A stretch of 38,713 nt of DNA from Mycobacterium sp. (GCF_025965855.1 NZ_JAOPWB010000055.1:1-38713); one strand, 5' to 3'. Counted from the stretch's first letter, positions 14,914-23,543 are shown. Numbers and translations are program-made. The notes: generated by a model not told the origin, from the letters alone.

Positions 14914-16095
14914 TCAATAGCTCCTCGGCAATTTCAGGACGTTGGATCCCAGGAAATTCAAAATCATCTCCTGGCTGACCGGCGCGATCTTCATCAGCCG
15001 GGCCTCACGGAAGTAGCGCGCGATGTGGTACTCCTCCGCGTACCCCATGCCGCCGTGGGTCTGCAACGCCCGGTCCGTGGCGGTGAAGCCCGCGTCCGCG
15101 CATAGGTATTTGGCGGTATTGGCTTCGCGCCCACAGGGTTTGCCGTTGTCGTAGAGCCAGGTCGCCTTGCGCAGCATCAGCTCGGCGGCATCGAGGCGGG
15201 CCAGCGAATCGGCGAGCGGGAACTGTAGGCCCTGGTTCATGCCGATGGGCCGGCCGAAGACCTGACGCTCATTGCCGTACTTCACCGCCTTGTCCAGCGC
15301 CACCCGTCCGATGCCGAGCGCCTCGGCGGCGATCAGCATCCGTTCGGGATTCAGGCCGTCCAGGATGTACTGGAAACCCTTGCCCTCCTCGCCGATTCGA
15401 TCCTCGACGGGTACTTCGAGATTGTCGATGAACAACTCGTTGGAGCTGACGGCGTTGCGGCCCATCTTGCGGATGGGGCGGATGTCGACGCGGCTGCGGT
15501 CGAGATCGGTGAGGAACAGCGTCATCCCGTCGGTCTTCTTGGTGACTTCCTCATAACCTTGAGTCCGGGTCAGCAGGAGGATCTTGTCGGACTCCATGGC
15601 CTTGGAGATCCACACCTTGCGGCCGTTGACGATGTAGCGATCGCCGTCGCGTTTGGCGAAGGTGGTGATGCGCGACGTGTCGAGCCCGGCACCGGGTTCG
15701 GTGACCCCGAAGCAGACGTGCACTTCACCGGTCGCGACCCGGGGCAGCGTGCGCGCCTTGAGTTCCTCGGAACCGTGTACCACCACCGGTTGCATGCCGA
15801 AGATCGACAGGTGGATCGAGCTGGCCGCGTTCATGGCGCCGCCGGACTTGGCGACCTCTTCGAGAAGGATGGTGGCTTCGGTGATCCCGAGGCCGTGGCC
15901 GCCGTACTCGGTCGGAATCGTCATACCGAGCCAGCCGCCGTCGGCTATGACCTTATAGAACTCGGCCGGAAACTCGTGCGCCTGGTCCTTTTCCATCCAG
16001 TACTGGTCGTCGAACTTCCGGGCCAGCTCGGCGACCGACCGGCGGATCAGCTCCTGGTCATCGGTCAGCTCAAAATTCATTCCACCGCCGGGCAC
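14914..16095 (-). CDS. Acyl-CoA dehydrogenase
   Basis: This full-length acyl-CoA dehydrogenase has 393 residues. It shows an N-terminal helical domain (ELTDDQELIRRSVAELARKF), the FAD and substrate strand segment CFGVTEPGAGLDTSRI and RYIVNGRKVWISKA, and a C-terminal helical bundle with QTHGGMGYAEEYHIARYFREARLMKIAPVSQEMI. It oxidises an acyl-CoA to the 2-enoyl-CoA with FAD, passing electrons to ETF. The GTG at 16095 is favoured by AGGGAG eight bases upstream; an ATG at 16080 is possible. It lies 58 bp downstream of the amidohydrolase gene on the same strand. Unlike the pair at 21663/22755 it looks able to act as a homotetramer. Confidence 0.95.
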   Translation of the reverse strand: MPGGGMNFELTDDQELIRRSVAELARKFDDQYWMEKDQAHEFPAEFYKVIADGGWLGMTIPTEYGGHGLGITEATILLEEVAKSGGAMNAASSIHLSIFGMQPVVVHGSEELKARTLPRVATGEVHVCFGVTEPGAGLDTSRITTFAKRDGDRYIVNGRKVWISKAMESDKILLLTRTQGYEEVTKKTDGMTLFLTDLDRSRVDIRPIRKMGRNAVSSNELFIDNLEVPVEDRIGEEGKGFQYILDGLNPERMLIAAEALGIGRVALDKAVKYGNERQVFGRPIGMNQGLQFPLADSLARLDAAELMLRKATWLYDNGKPCGREANTAKYLCADAGFTATDRALQTHGGMGYAEEYHIARYFREARLMKIAPVSQEMILNFLGSNVLKLPRSY

Positions 16096-16153
16096 TGCTG
16101 GATCTCCCTATGTCGAAATGCACCGGCGCACTTGCATTCCGGCTGCGTGCGTC

Positions 16154-17452
16154 TCAGTCTCTGTTGCCGCTGTGTTCTTTCGCGTTGGCCGCAAAGTCCG
16201 CGAACGACGAACCCGACCTGGTCTCTTTGTGGTTGCTGAGCGCCCGGATGGACACGTCGTGCCCTTCGGCGGACTTGCGCAGCGCGCCGACCGCCGCCTG
16301 CTCGCGGGTGATGTGGGTGAACGGGTCGAACGAGTACCAGCGCATCGAATTCTCGTGGGTGATCTTGTTGATCTCGTCGTCCGGCACGTTGTTCAAAGAC
16401 AGGACGTCCCAAAGCTCCTCCGGCGCACCCGGCCACATCGAGTCGCTGTGCGGGTAGTCGGCCTCCCACGCGATGTTGTCGATGCCGATCATGTTGCGCA
16501 GCTTGACGCCCACCTTGTCGCTGATGAAGCACGTCAGGAAGTGCTCCCGGAAGATGTCGCTGGGCAGCTTGCCGCCGAAGTTCTGGTGAGTCCACGTCGA
16601 ATGCATCTCGAACGTGCGGTCGGCCCGCTCCAGGAAGTACGGGATCCACCCGGTCCCGCCCTCGGACAGCGCGATCTTAAGGTCCGGGTACTCCTTGATC
16701 GGCCTGGACCACAGCAGGTCCGCGGCGGCCTGCACGATGTTCATCGGCTGCAGCGTGATCATCACGTCCATCGGCGCATCGGGCGCCGTGATCGCCAGCC
16801 GGCCCGAGGATCCGATGTGCACGTTCATCACGGTGTTGGTATCGCACAACGCCTTCCACAGCGGGTTCCAGTACGCGTCGTGGAAGCTGGGGTAGCCCAT
16901 CGCGGCCGGGTTCTCGGTGAAGGTCAGCGCGTGCACACCCTTCTTCGAGACCCGGCGCACCTCCGCTGCGCATGCCTCGGCGTCCCAGATCACCGGCAGC
17001 GCCATCGGGATGAACCGCGCCGGGTAGGCCCCGCACCACTCGTCGATGTGCCAGTCGTTGTAGGCCTGTACCAGCGCTATCGAAAAGTCATGGTCTTCGG
17101 TGGCGAACAGGCGCCCGGCGAAGCCCGGGAAGGACGGGAAGCAAATCGAGGCCAGGATGCCCCCGGCATTCATGTCCTTGATGCGCTCGTCGACGTCGTA
17201 GCAGCCCGGCCGGATCTCGTCGAGGCCCTGCGGTTCCAGGCCGTACTCCTCCTTGGGCCGTCCGGCGACGGCGTTGAGTGCGACGTTCGGGATTACCGTG
17301 TCGCGGAACTTCCACATGTCGGAGCCGTCGGGGTTGTGCACCAGCCGCGGCGCGTCGTCCAGGTATTTCTTCGGCAGGTGGTCCTTGAACATGTCCGGCG
17401 GCTCGACGGTGTGGTCGTCGACGCTGATCAGGATCATGTCTTCCTTGTTCAT
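16154..17452 (-). CDS. Amidohydrolase-2 family metal-dependent hydrolase
   Basis: The product of 432 residues has the N-terminal metal motif region ISVDDHTVEPPDMF (9-22), where D12-D13-H14 and Glu17 are typical of this branch. The late EADYPHSDSMWPG carries the active-site Asp. The family includes decarboxylases and hydrolases of aromatic and cyclic acids (gamma-resorcylate decarboxylase-like). The ATG at 17452 follows GAGAGGAA; a longer start at 17485 is rejected for lack of a ribosome site. It heads a minus-strand group with an acyl-CoA dehydrogenase and a thiolase, pointing to a ring- or side-chain-breakdown step that feeds beta-oxidation. It is more than 30 residues longer than the copy at 34622. 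Confidence 0.9.
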   Translation of the reverse strand: MNKEDMILISVDDHTVEPPDMFKDHLPKKYLDDAPRLVHNPDGSDMWKFRDTVIPNVALNAVAGRPKEEYGLEPQGLDEIRPGCYDVDERIKDMNAGGILASICFPSFPGFAGRLFATEDHDFSIALVQAYNDWHIDEWCGAYPARFIPMALPVIWDAEACAAEVRRVSKKGVHALTFTENPAAMGYPSFHDAYWNPLWKALCDTNTVMNVHIGSSGRLAITAPDAPMDVMITLQPMNIVQAAADLLWSRPIKEYPDLKIALSEGGTGWIPYFLERADRTFEMHSTWTHQNFGGKLPSDIFREHFLTCFISDKVGVKLRNMIGIDNIAWEADYPHSDSMWPGAPEELWDVLSLNNVPDDEINKITHENSMRWYSFDPFTHITREQAAVGALRKSAEGHDVSIRALSNHKETRSGSSFADFAANAKEHSGNRD

Positions 17453-17861
17453 GGCTTCCTCTCCATCGAGTCCATCTGCTCCCACACACCCTCGGCGGAC
17501 CGCCGCTCAGCGCCAAGATCAGTTAGTTGAAAACTATCTTCTCGTGAAGTGAGAATCAACATTCAGCGCACGCGGCGGGTGTCCGAACTGCCCGCCTGCG
17601 GGCGACAACGCGGTGGGCCAATGGCCGTCGGGGGAACGGGAATCCTCACGTCGTCGCTGTTAGGCGGGCACGCCGACAGCCGCCCAGACCGGTGGTGTTC
17701 GCCGCCAGTCCTCACTCTCGGCGCCGGGCGGACGGCCCGCGCTCGTCCCCGAGCGTCGGCATTGACCGGTAGGCCGAATCGTGCAAGTCTATTGGTTGGA
17801 AATGAGAATATGATTCTCTTAGACCGAGAGTGATTGGGACGATGGCGAGAGGAGATCCCGC
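17453..17861. other. Divergent intergenic control region
   Basis: This 409-bp gap separates the minus-strand amidohydrolase from the plus-strand CMD-Rieske operon. It holds the strong operator at 17804-17818 with an embedded TATGAT -10-like hexamer. A GC-rich hairpin, GCCCGC-CT-GCGGGC, lies at 17590-17603. A loosely related element, TTCTC-N7-GAGAA, lies at 17539-17555 near the minus-strand start. The middle 200 bp is GC-rich and shows no convincing gene on either strand. Confidence 0.6.
17804..17818 (+). promoter_or_regulatory. Predicted operator GAGAAT-ATG-ATTCTC
   Basis: This is a perfect palindrome with 6-bp arms, flanked T on both sides. A TATGAT hexamer at 17809-17814 lies inside it and could be the -10 of the operon starting at 17862, with transcription from about 17821. 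A protein bound here would block RNA polymerase directly. It is one of the two strongest copies in the window. Confidence 0.65.
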
Positions 17862-18395
17862 ATGCGCCTAGCACCACTGCCGGCCGACGAGTGGGACGAG
17901 ACCGTCCAGCGGTCGCTGTCCGGCATGCTGCCCCCGGACCGGTGCAACCCGCGCGACGCCGGCAATGCGCTCTCGACGTTCGCCAACCACCCGACGCTCG
18001 CCAAGGCGTTTCTCCGGTTCAACATCCACCTCCTGTACTCGTCCACGCTGCCGCCGCGCGTCCGTGAACTGGCCATCCTGCGGGTCGCGCACCGCCGCCA
18101 CTGCGCCTACGAGTGGACCCATCACGTGACCCTGGCCAAGGAAGCCGGATTGCGCGACGACGAGATAGCCGCGGTTCGCCGCGGCGAGGCCGCCGACGAG
18201 TTCGAACGCGCGGTGCTCGCCGGGGTGGATGAGCTCGACGAGCAGTCGCGGATGTCCGACGAGACATGGGCCGCGCTCGGCGAGCGCCTCAACGACCGCC
18301 AGCGCATGGATCTCGTCTTCACCGTCGGCTGCTACACGCTACTGGCCATGGCATTCAACACTTTTGGCGTTCAGCTCGAGAACGAGAGAGGTTAG
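17862..18395 (+). CDS. Carboxymuconolactone decarboxylase (CMD/AhpD-like) family protein
   Basis: The protein of 177 residues fits the CMD superfamily: PPRVRELAILRVAHRRHCAYEWTHHVTLAKEAGL around residues 65-97. The active-site-like cluster is C81, E84, W85, H87 and H88. AhpD-type peroxidase members have CxxC; here only one Cys is present, so redox cycling of a disulfide within the motif is not possible. The CxYEWxHH form is common in stand-alone proteins of catabolic operons. A role in decarboxylation or lactone handling is possible but unproven. It is the first gene of the operon, 44 bp after the operator at 17804-17818, and 4 bp before the Rieske oxygenase start. Confidence 0.88.
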   Translation: MRLAPLPADEWDETVQRSLSGMLPPDRCNPRDAGNALSTFANHPTLAKAFLRFNIHLLYSSTLPPRVRELAILRVAHRRHCAYEWTHHVTLAKEAGLRDDEIAAVRRGEAADEFERAVLAGVDELDEQSRMSDETWAALGERLNDRQRMDLVFTVGCYTLLAMAFNTFGVQLENERG

Positions 18396-18399
18396 AGCC

Positions 18400-19692
18400 T
18401 TGCCCCACTTCCCGAAACCAGCCGCCGGAAGCTGGACAGAAAACTACCCCGAACTGGGGACCGCGCCGGTCGATTACACCGATTCCATCGATCCGGCATT
18501 CTTTGAGGCCGAGCGCGACGCGATCTTCAAGCGGACGTGGCTCAACGTCGGCCGAGTGGAGCGGCTGCCGCGCACCGGCAGCTATTTCACCAAGGAACTC
18601 CCGTCGGCCGGTCAGGGCATGTCGGTGATCGTCGTCAAGACCAAGGGCGGTTCGGTCAAGGCGTTTCACAATGTCTGCCGCCACCGCGGAAACAAGCTGG
18701 TATGGAACGACTATCCACACGAGGAGACTTCCGGCACCTGCCGGCAGTTCACCTGCAAGTATCACGCCTGGCGCTACAGCCTCGACGGTGATCTGACGTT
18801 CATCCAGCAGGAGGACGAGTTCTTCGACGTCGACAAGGGACAGTTTGGGCTCGTGCCGGTGCGCTGCGAGGTGTGGGAGGGGTTCATCTTCATCAACCTC
18901 GACAACAACGCGGAACCGCTCGTCGACTACCTCGGGCCGCTGGCCAAGGGCATCGAGGGCTACCCCTTCCACGAGATGACCGAGACCTACGCCTACCGGG
19001 CCGAGGTCGGCAGCAACTGGAAGCTGTTCATCGACGCGTTCGCCGAGTTCTACCACGCGCCGGTGCTGCATCAGGGTCAGTACACAAAGGAAGAAGCCGC
19101 GAAGATCATGAAGTACGGCTTCGAGGCTTTGCACTACGAGTTGGCGAGCCCGCACGGGATGATCTCGACTTGGGGCGGCCAGGCGCCGCCCACGGACATG
19201 TCCATCGTGAAGCCCATGGACCAGGTGCTGCGCAGCGGTCTGTTCGGCCCCTGGGACAAGCCGGAGGTCATCGAGAAGCTCGGTCAGCTGCCGCCGGGCG
19301 TCAATCCGAAGAAAGTGCCGCAGTGGGGCATCGACTCGTGGCACTTCTACCCGAACTTCATGCTGTTGATCTGGGAGCCCGGCTGGTTTTTGACCTACCA
19401 CTACTGGCCGACCGCCGTCGACAAGCACATCTTCGAATGCACGCTTTATTTCGTTCCGCCGCGAAACGCGCGCGAACGCTTGGCCCAAGAGCTGGCGGCG
19501 GTGACGTTCAAGGAGTACGCGCTTCAGGACTCCAACACCCTGGAAGCGACCCAGACGATGATCGGCACCAAGGTCATCAAGGACTTTCCGCTATGCGATC
19601 AGGAAATCCTCCTCCGCCATTTGCACAAGGTGACCGGGGACTACGTGACTGGCTGGAAAAAGGAGTTGGCCAACAATGGCGCTTCCCGCTGA
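18400..19692 (+). CDS. Rieske non-heme iron oxygenase, alpha subunit
   Basis: This 430-residue ring-hydroxylating oxygenase has a Rieske domain with C93-R-H95 and C119-x-x-H122. The catalytic domain has the mononuclear-iron motif NWKLFIDAFAEFYHAPVLH: Asp212, Glu216, His219 and His224. It would hydroxylate or dihydroxylate a cyclic or amine-bearing substrate using O2. A TTG start at 18400 after GAGAGG is used, since the frame continues upstream only through the CMD gene. No beta subunit or reductase is in the operon; the Rieske ferredoxin at 479 is the nearest candidate donor in the window. The 107-residue unknown gene overlaps its 3' end by 17 bases. Confidence 0.93.
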   Translation: MPHFPKPAAGSWTENYPELGTAPVDYTDSIDPAFFEAERDAIFKRTWLNVGRVERLPRTGSYFTKELPSAGQGMSVIVVKTKGGSVKAFHNVCRHRGNKLVWNDYPHEETSGTCRQFTCKYHAWRYSLDGDLTFIQQEDEFFDVDKGQFGLVPVRCEVWEGFIFINLDNNAEPLVDYLGPLAKGIEGYPFHEMTETYAYRAEVGSNWKLFIDAFAEFYHAPVLHQGQYTKEEAAKIMKYGFEALHYELASPHGMISTWGGQAPPTDMSIVKPMDQVLRSGLFGPWDKPEVIEKLGQLPPGVNPKKVPQWGIDSWHFYPNFMLLIWEPGWFLTYHYWPTAVDKHIFECTLYFVPPRNARERLAQELAAVTFKEYALQDSNTLEATQTMIGTKVIKDFPLCDQEILLRHLHKVTGDYVTGWKKELANNGASR

Positions 19693-19999
19693 ATTCGCCG
19701 ACCTGGAGCCCTATTTGGATTGGGACCTGCCCACCGAACCCGAGCGCTACGCCAAGCGGCTGGCCTCGACGATGACCGAGATGCAGGCGTTCTACGACGT
19801 GGCATTCCCCCGCCTCGACGACGCCATCGCCTACTGTGACAAGTTCCCGCTGGACGACCTGCCCGAGGACGCCCGTACGCTCATGCACATCATGCAGTCT
19901 CTGGTCATGGTGTCCTTTCCGATAGAGGCCTGGAAGCAGCCGCGCGTCCCCGACAGCGGCGCGGCCTGGGTGGAACTGATCAGGGAACCGGTGATCTAA
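19676..19999 (+). CDS. Small unknown protein coupled to the Rieske oxygenase, 107 aa
   Basis: I do not recognise a family name. The acidic helical protein begins MALPAEFADLEPYLDWDLPTEPERYAKR and has a long helix TMTEMQAFYDVAFPRLDDAIAYCDKFPLDDLPEDA. It ends near VSFPIEAWKQPRVPDSG. There is no signal peptide or membrane segment. The ATG overlaps the oxygenase 3' end by 17 bases, so its dose is tied to the oxygenase. Position suggests an oxygenase accessory or a small subunit, but sequence features typical of beta subunits are absent. Confidence 0.75.
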   Translation: MALPAEFADLEPYLDWDLPTEPERYAKRLASTMTEMQAFYDVAFPRLDDAIAYCDKFPLDDLPEDARTLMHIMQSLVMVSFPIEAWKQPRVPDSGAAWVELIREPVI

Positions 20000-20036
20000 C
20001 GGTGCTCTCGGCTCTTCGCCCGAGCGGCTCATCGCT

Positions 20037-21257
20037 GTGCTGACGCTCAAGGCCGCCGGGCTGCTCGACGTCGACGCCGGCGAGGTCCTGCGGCCCGGCA
20101 TCCTGCAGATCGACGGCGACCGAATCGCGGCAGTCGGAGGCGAGGCACAGGGCGACCTGATCGACCTCGGCGAGCGGATCCTGCTGCCCGGGCTGATGGA
20201 CATGGAGGTCAACCTCCTGATGGGCGGGCGCGGGGAGAAACCCGGCCTGTCCCAGGTTCAGGACGACCCGCCGACGCGCGTACTGCGCGCCGTCGGCAAT
20301 GCCCGCCGCACGCTGCACGCGGGCTTCACCACGGTGCGAAACCTCGGTTTGTTCGTCAAGACCGGCGGCTATCTGCTTGACGTCGCGCTGGGCAAGGCCA
20401 TCGACGCGGGCTGGATCGACGGGCCGCGGGTGGTGCCGGCCGGGCACGCGATCACCCCGACCGGCGGGCATCTGGATCCGACGATGTTCGCCGCGTTCGC
20501 GCCACACGTGCTGGAGCTGACGGTCGAAGAGGGCATCGCCAACGGAATCGACGAAATCCGCAAGGCGGTGCGCTACCAGATCAAACACGGCGCCGAGTTG
20601 ATCAAGGTCTGCTGCTCGGGCGGGGTGATGTCCCTGACAGGACCGCCCGGGGCGCAACATTATTCGGACGAGGAATTGCGCGCGATCGTCGACGAGGCGC
20701 ACCGGCGCGGGCTGCGCGTCGCCGCGCACACGCACGGCGCCGATGCGGTCAAGCATGCCGTCGCCGCCGGCATCGACTGCATCGAGCACGGCTTTCTGAT
20801 CGACGACGAGGCGATCGCGACGATGGTCGAGCATGGCACGTATTTGGTGTCGACTCGGCGTCTGGCGGAGGGCATGGACGTCTCGCACGCCCCGCCCGAG
20901 CTCCAGGCCAAGGCCGCGGAGATGTTCCCGAAGTCGCGCACCTCGATCCTGGCCGCCCACAAAGCCGGTGTGAAGATCGCGGTCGGCACAGACGCCCCCG
21001 CGATACCGCACGGCCGCAACGCCGACGAGCTGGTCACCCTGGTGGAATGGGGCCTGCCGCCGTTGGCGGTGCTGCGGGCGGCCACGGTGACCGCAGCCGA
21101 GCTGATCAACGCAGGCGACCGGGGACGGCTCGCCCCGGGCCAGCTCGCCGATATCATCGCCGTACCGGGAAACCCGTTGGAAGACATAACCGTTACCCAG
21201 AACGTCAGTTTTGTCATGAAAGGCGGCAAGGTCTATGTCGACGGAACGGCCAACTAG
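20037..21257 (+). CDS. Amidohydrolase (imidazolonepropionase/prolidase-like), lacking HxH
   Basis: This 406-residue member of the amidohydrolase-1 superfamily has an N-terminal beta-sandwich part (LDVDAGEVLRPGILQIDGDRIAAVG) and a TIM barrel. The first metal motif is altered: PGLMDMEVNLLMGG has Glu57-x-Asn59 where HxH is expected. The other ligands are present: Lys190 (LIKVCCSGG), His231, His251 (IEHG) and Asp319 (VGTDAP). The protein may bind a single metal or use the altered site as in a known MEVN/MELN-type subfamily of actinobacteria. The GTG start is at 20037. It is the fourth gene of the Rieske operon. Substrate unknown. Confidence 0.85.
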   Translation: MLTLKAAGLLDVDAGEVLRPGILQIDGDRIAAVGGEAQGDLIDLGERILLPGLMDMEVNLLMGGRGEKPGLSQVQDDPPTRVLRAVGNARRTLHAGFTTVRNLGLFVKTGGYLLDVALGKAIDAGWIDGPRVVPAGHAITPTGGHLDPTMFAAFAPHVLELTVEEGIANGIDEIRKAVRYQIKHGAELIKVCCSGGVMSLTGPPGAQHYSDEELRAIVDEAHRRGLRVAAHTHGADAVKHAVAAGIDCIEHGFLIDDEAIATMVEHGTYLVSTRRLAEGMDVSHAPPELQAKAAEMFPKSRTSILAAHKAGVKIAVGTDAPAIPHGRNADELVTLVEWGLPPLAVLRAATVTAAELINAGDRGRLAPGQLADIIAVPGNPLEDITVTQNVSFVMKGGKVYVDGTAN

Positions 21258-21666
21258 AACTGACGACCTCGTCGAGATTCAGCAGCTGCTCGCCCGCTAC
21301 GCGGTCACCATCACCCAGGAAGACATCGACGGCCTCATCGGAGTCTTCACGCCCGACGGCACCTACAGCGCCTTTGGCGACACCTACCGGCTGGACAGGT
21401 TTCCGGAGCTGGTCGCCGCGGCACCAAAGGGCTTATTTCTCACCGGAACTGCCCTCGTCGACATTGACGGCGATTCCGCCAGCGGCACCCAACCGCTGTG
21501 CTTCATCGACCACGCAACTCACGATATGCGGATTGGCTACTACCGCGACACCTACGCTCGCACGGCCGGCGGATGGCGGCTGAAGACTCGCGCCATGACG
21601 TTCATCCGCCGCAGCGGCGTGCACGACTCCGGACGCCCGCACGCCGTAGGCCGTCCCACGCCGTGA
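21235..21666 (+). CDS. SnoaL/NTF2-like protein
   Basis: The protein of 143 residues matches the SnoaL-like cone-fold family: DLVEIQQLLARYAVTITQEDIDGLIGVFTPDGTYSAFG near the N-terminus and YYRDTYARTAGGWRLKTRAMTFIRR near the end. Family members include isomerases, cyclases and dehydratases acting on polycyclic or steroid-like compounds, using an Asp/His/Tyr pocket. No single catalytic residue is obvious here. The ATG overlaps the upstream amidohydrolase stop by 23 bases, and its own stop overlaps the next GTG (GTGA), so it is inside a tightly coupled operon. Confidence 0.88.
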   Translation: MSTERPTRTDDLVEIQQLLARYAVTITQEDIDGLIGVFTPDGTYSAFGDTYRLDRFPELVAAAPKGLFLTGTALVDIDGDSASGTQPLCFIDHATHDMRIGYYRDTYARTAGGWRLKTRAMTFIRRSGVHDSGRPHAVGRPTP

Positions 21667-22751
21667 ACGTCGAGGAGTTCCGGACGGGCCTGCGCGCGTG
21701 GCTCGATGAGAATGACCTGACGCCCGGACCCGACCACTCGCTGCAGGGCCATATGCAGCAATTCGCCCGCGTCAGCCGGGCCCTGTATGACGCCGATTGG
21801 ATGCGGTACGGCTGGGCGAAAGAAGTCGGCGGGTTGGGCGGCCCGGCGGTGCTTCGCGCGATCGTCGGCGAGGAGGTGGTGGGTCGCCGGCTGGCCGAAC
21901 CGGGTCCCTACTCGATGCTCGAGGTGCTCGCGCCCACGATGATCGACTACGCGCCCGCCGAACTCGCCGCGGAAATGGTGCCCCGGCTGCTGAGCGGCCG
22001 CGAGCAATGGTGCCAAGGCTTTTCCGAGCCGGGGTCCGGCAGCGACCTGGCGTCGCTGACCACGCGCGCCACGCCACAGGGCGACAACTGGATCGTCAAC
22101 GGGCAGAAGGTCTGGACCAGTTTCGCGCAGTTCTCGACACGGTGCGTCCTGCTCGCCCGCACGGCGCCAGGACACGACGGAATCACCGCGTTCTTCGTCG
22201 ACCTCGACACCCCGGGCATCACCGTCCGGCCCCTTCACACGATGCACGGCGTCGACGAATTCTGCGAGGTGTACTACGACGATGTGGTGATCCCGTCCAG
22301 CCGGATGCTTGGCCAACCGGGCGACGGCTGGCGGCTGGCGATGGACCTGCTGCCGTATGAACGCTCCGCGTGCTTCTGGCAACGGATCGCCTACCTGTAC
22401 TCACGCTTCGATGAGCTCATCCGCGAGGCGCATCACCCCGACGAATCCGCCCTGGGCGCCGCCTATCTGGCGCTTCACACGTTGCGTTGCCGATCCCGTG
22501 ACACCCAGCATCGATTGGGCGACGGTGCGCGCCTGGGGCCGGACACCTCCATCGATAAGGTGCTGCTGGCCGCCGCCGAGCAACGGCTCTACGACACCGT
22601 CCGCGACCTGTTACCCGGGGCCCTCGAGCTCGACGACACACCGTGGCGGTCGGAGTACCTGTACTCGCGTGCGGCCACGATCTATGGCGGAACCGCCGAG
22701 ATTCAGCGCAACATCATCGCCCGCCGGCTGCTCGACCTCGGCAAGGAGTGA
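21663..22751 (+). CDS. Acyl-CoA dehydrogenase, subunit A of a probable heteromer
   Basis: The product of 362 residues has the acyl-CoA dehydrogenase core: CQGFSEPGSGSDLASLTTRA, WIVNGQKVWTSFAQ, and the C-terminal IYGGTAEIQRNIIARRLLDL that contacts FAD. It begins at a GTG inside the stop of the SnoaL gene (GTGA); reading further upstream is spurious. It is immediately followed (3 bp) by a shorter dehydrogenase-like gene. In actinobacterial steroid degradation such side-by-side pairs (FadE26-FadE27, FadE28-FadE29) form alpha2beta2 enzymes, one active site per pair, specialised for bulky side chains. By analogy this pair acts on a bulky acyl-CoA. Confidence 0.92.
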   Translation: MNVEEFRTGLRAWLDENDLTPGPDHSLQGHMQQFARVSRALYDADWMRYGWAKEVGGLGGPAVLRAIVGEEVVGRRLAEPGPYSMLEVLAPTMIDYAPAELAAEMVPRLLSGREQWCQGFSEPGSGSDLASLTTRATPQGDNWIVNGQKVWTSFAQFSTRCVLLARTAPGHDGITAFFVDLDTPGITVRPLHTMHGVDEFCEVYYDDVVIPSSRMLGQPGDGWRLAMDLLPYERSACFWQRIAYLYSRFDELIREAHHPDESALGAAYLALHTLRCRSRDTQHRLGDGARLGPDTSIDKVLLAAAEQRLYDTVRDLLPGALELDDTPWRSEYLYSRAATIYGGTAEIQRNIIARRLLDLGKE

Positions 22752-22754
22752 GTC

Positions 22755-23543
22755 GTGGACCCCGAGGCACTGCAGTTGTTGGCCGACTCCCTGCGCACCG
22801 CGATGACCGCCGCGAGTGGCGCCAAGCTCGACGCGGCGTTATCCTACCTCGGCTGGCACGACATGCTCGATGAAATACCGGACGTCGCAATACCTTTGGT
22901 GTTCCGGCTGCTCGGCGAGACCGGCGCGCATGCCCCGGTGCTCAACGACGTGGTGCTGCGCGCGGCCGGGCGCGCGGCCGGCGGAACCGCGCCGCTGCCG
23001 TTCGCCGGGGGTTCGTGGGTGGTGTGGGAGCGCGACGACCAGGTCACCTCGACGCTGGGCGGGCTGCCGATACACCGTGTACCAGAGGGTGATCCGGTGC
23101 CGCTCGTCGCGGGAAGGCACGCGCTGGGCTGGTGGCTGGTCGGCAGCAGCCGCGCGATGCTGTCGCTGGCGCGCCAGCATGCCGTGGACCGTGTTCAATT
23201 TGGCCGGCGGATCAGCTCCTTTCAGGCGATCCGGCACCGGTTGGCCGAAACACTCGTCGCAATCGAGGGCGCCGAGGCGACCCTGGACGCCGCCGCGGAG
23301 GACGCCGACGGCTTGGCTTCCCTGCTGGCCAAGGCCGCCGCCGGTCAGGCGGCGCTCACCGCCGCGCGCCACTGCCAGCAGGTGCTGGGTGGCATCGGCT
23401 TCACCGCCGAGCACCAGCTGCACCACCACGTCAAGCGGTCGCTGATCTTGGATGGCCTGCTCGGCAGCGCGCGAGAATTGACCCGTGAAGCCGGAACGAT
23501 GTTGCGAGCCAAAGGTTTCGCGCCACGGCTGGCGCAGCTGTAA
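22755..23543 (+). CDS. Acyl-CoA dehydrogenase-like, subunit B of a probable heteromer
   Basis: The 262-residue protein lacks most of the usual N-terminal domain and is about two thirds of normal family length. It keeps the C-terminal bundle DRVQFGRRISSFQAIRHRLAET (about 148-169) and QQVLGGIGFTAEHQLHHHVKRSL (about 211-233). The middle beta-domain strands are poor and no FAD-binding WxS segment is evident. That suits the non-catalytic or half-site partner in heteromeric acyl-CoA dehydrogenases. The GTG start lies 3 bp behind subunit A. It is the last gene of the seven-gene operon; a 215-bp gap with inverted repeats follows. Confidence 0.9.
   Translation: MDPEALQLLADSLRTAMTAASGAKLDAALSYLGWHDMLDEIPDVAIPLVFRLLGETGAHAPVLNDVVLRAAGRAAGGTAPLPFAGGSWVVWERDDQVTSTLGGLPIHRVPEGDPVPLVAGRHALGWWLVGSSRAMLSLARQHAVDRVQFGRRISSFQAIRHRLAETLVAIEGAEATLDAAAEDADGLASLLAKAAAGQAALTAARHCQQVLGGIGFTAEHQLHHHVKRSLILDGLLGSARELTREAGTMLRAKGFAPRLAQL

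Noticed and set aside
17539..17555. TTCTC-N7-GAGAA near the start of the minus-strand amidohydrolase as a sixth GAGAAT-type operator.
   Set aside because: The arms are in the opposite order to the five listed sites and the spacing differs, so it is not clearly the same motif; kept only as a remark in the intergenic entry.
17549..17833. A 94-residue plus-strand frame in the intergenic region before the CMD gene.
   Set aside because: It runs through the operator and the -10-like hexamer, has low-complexity composition and no family resemblance.
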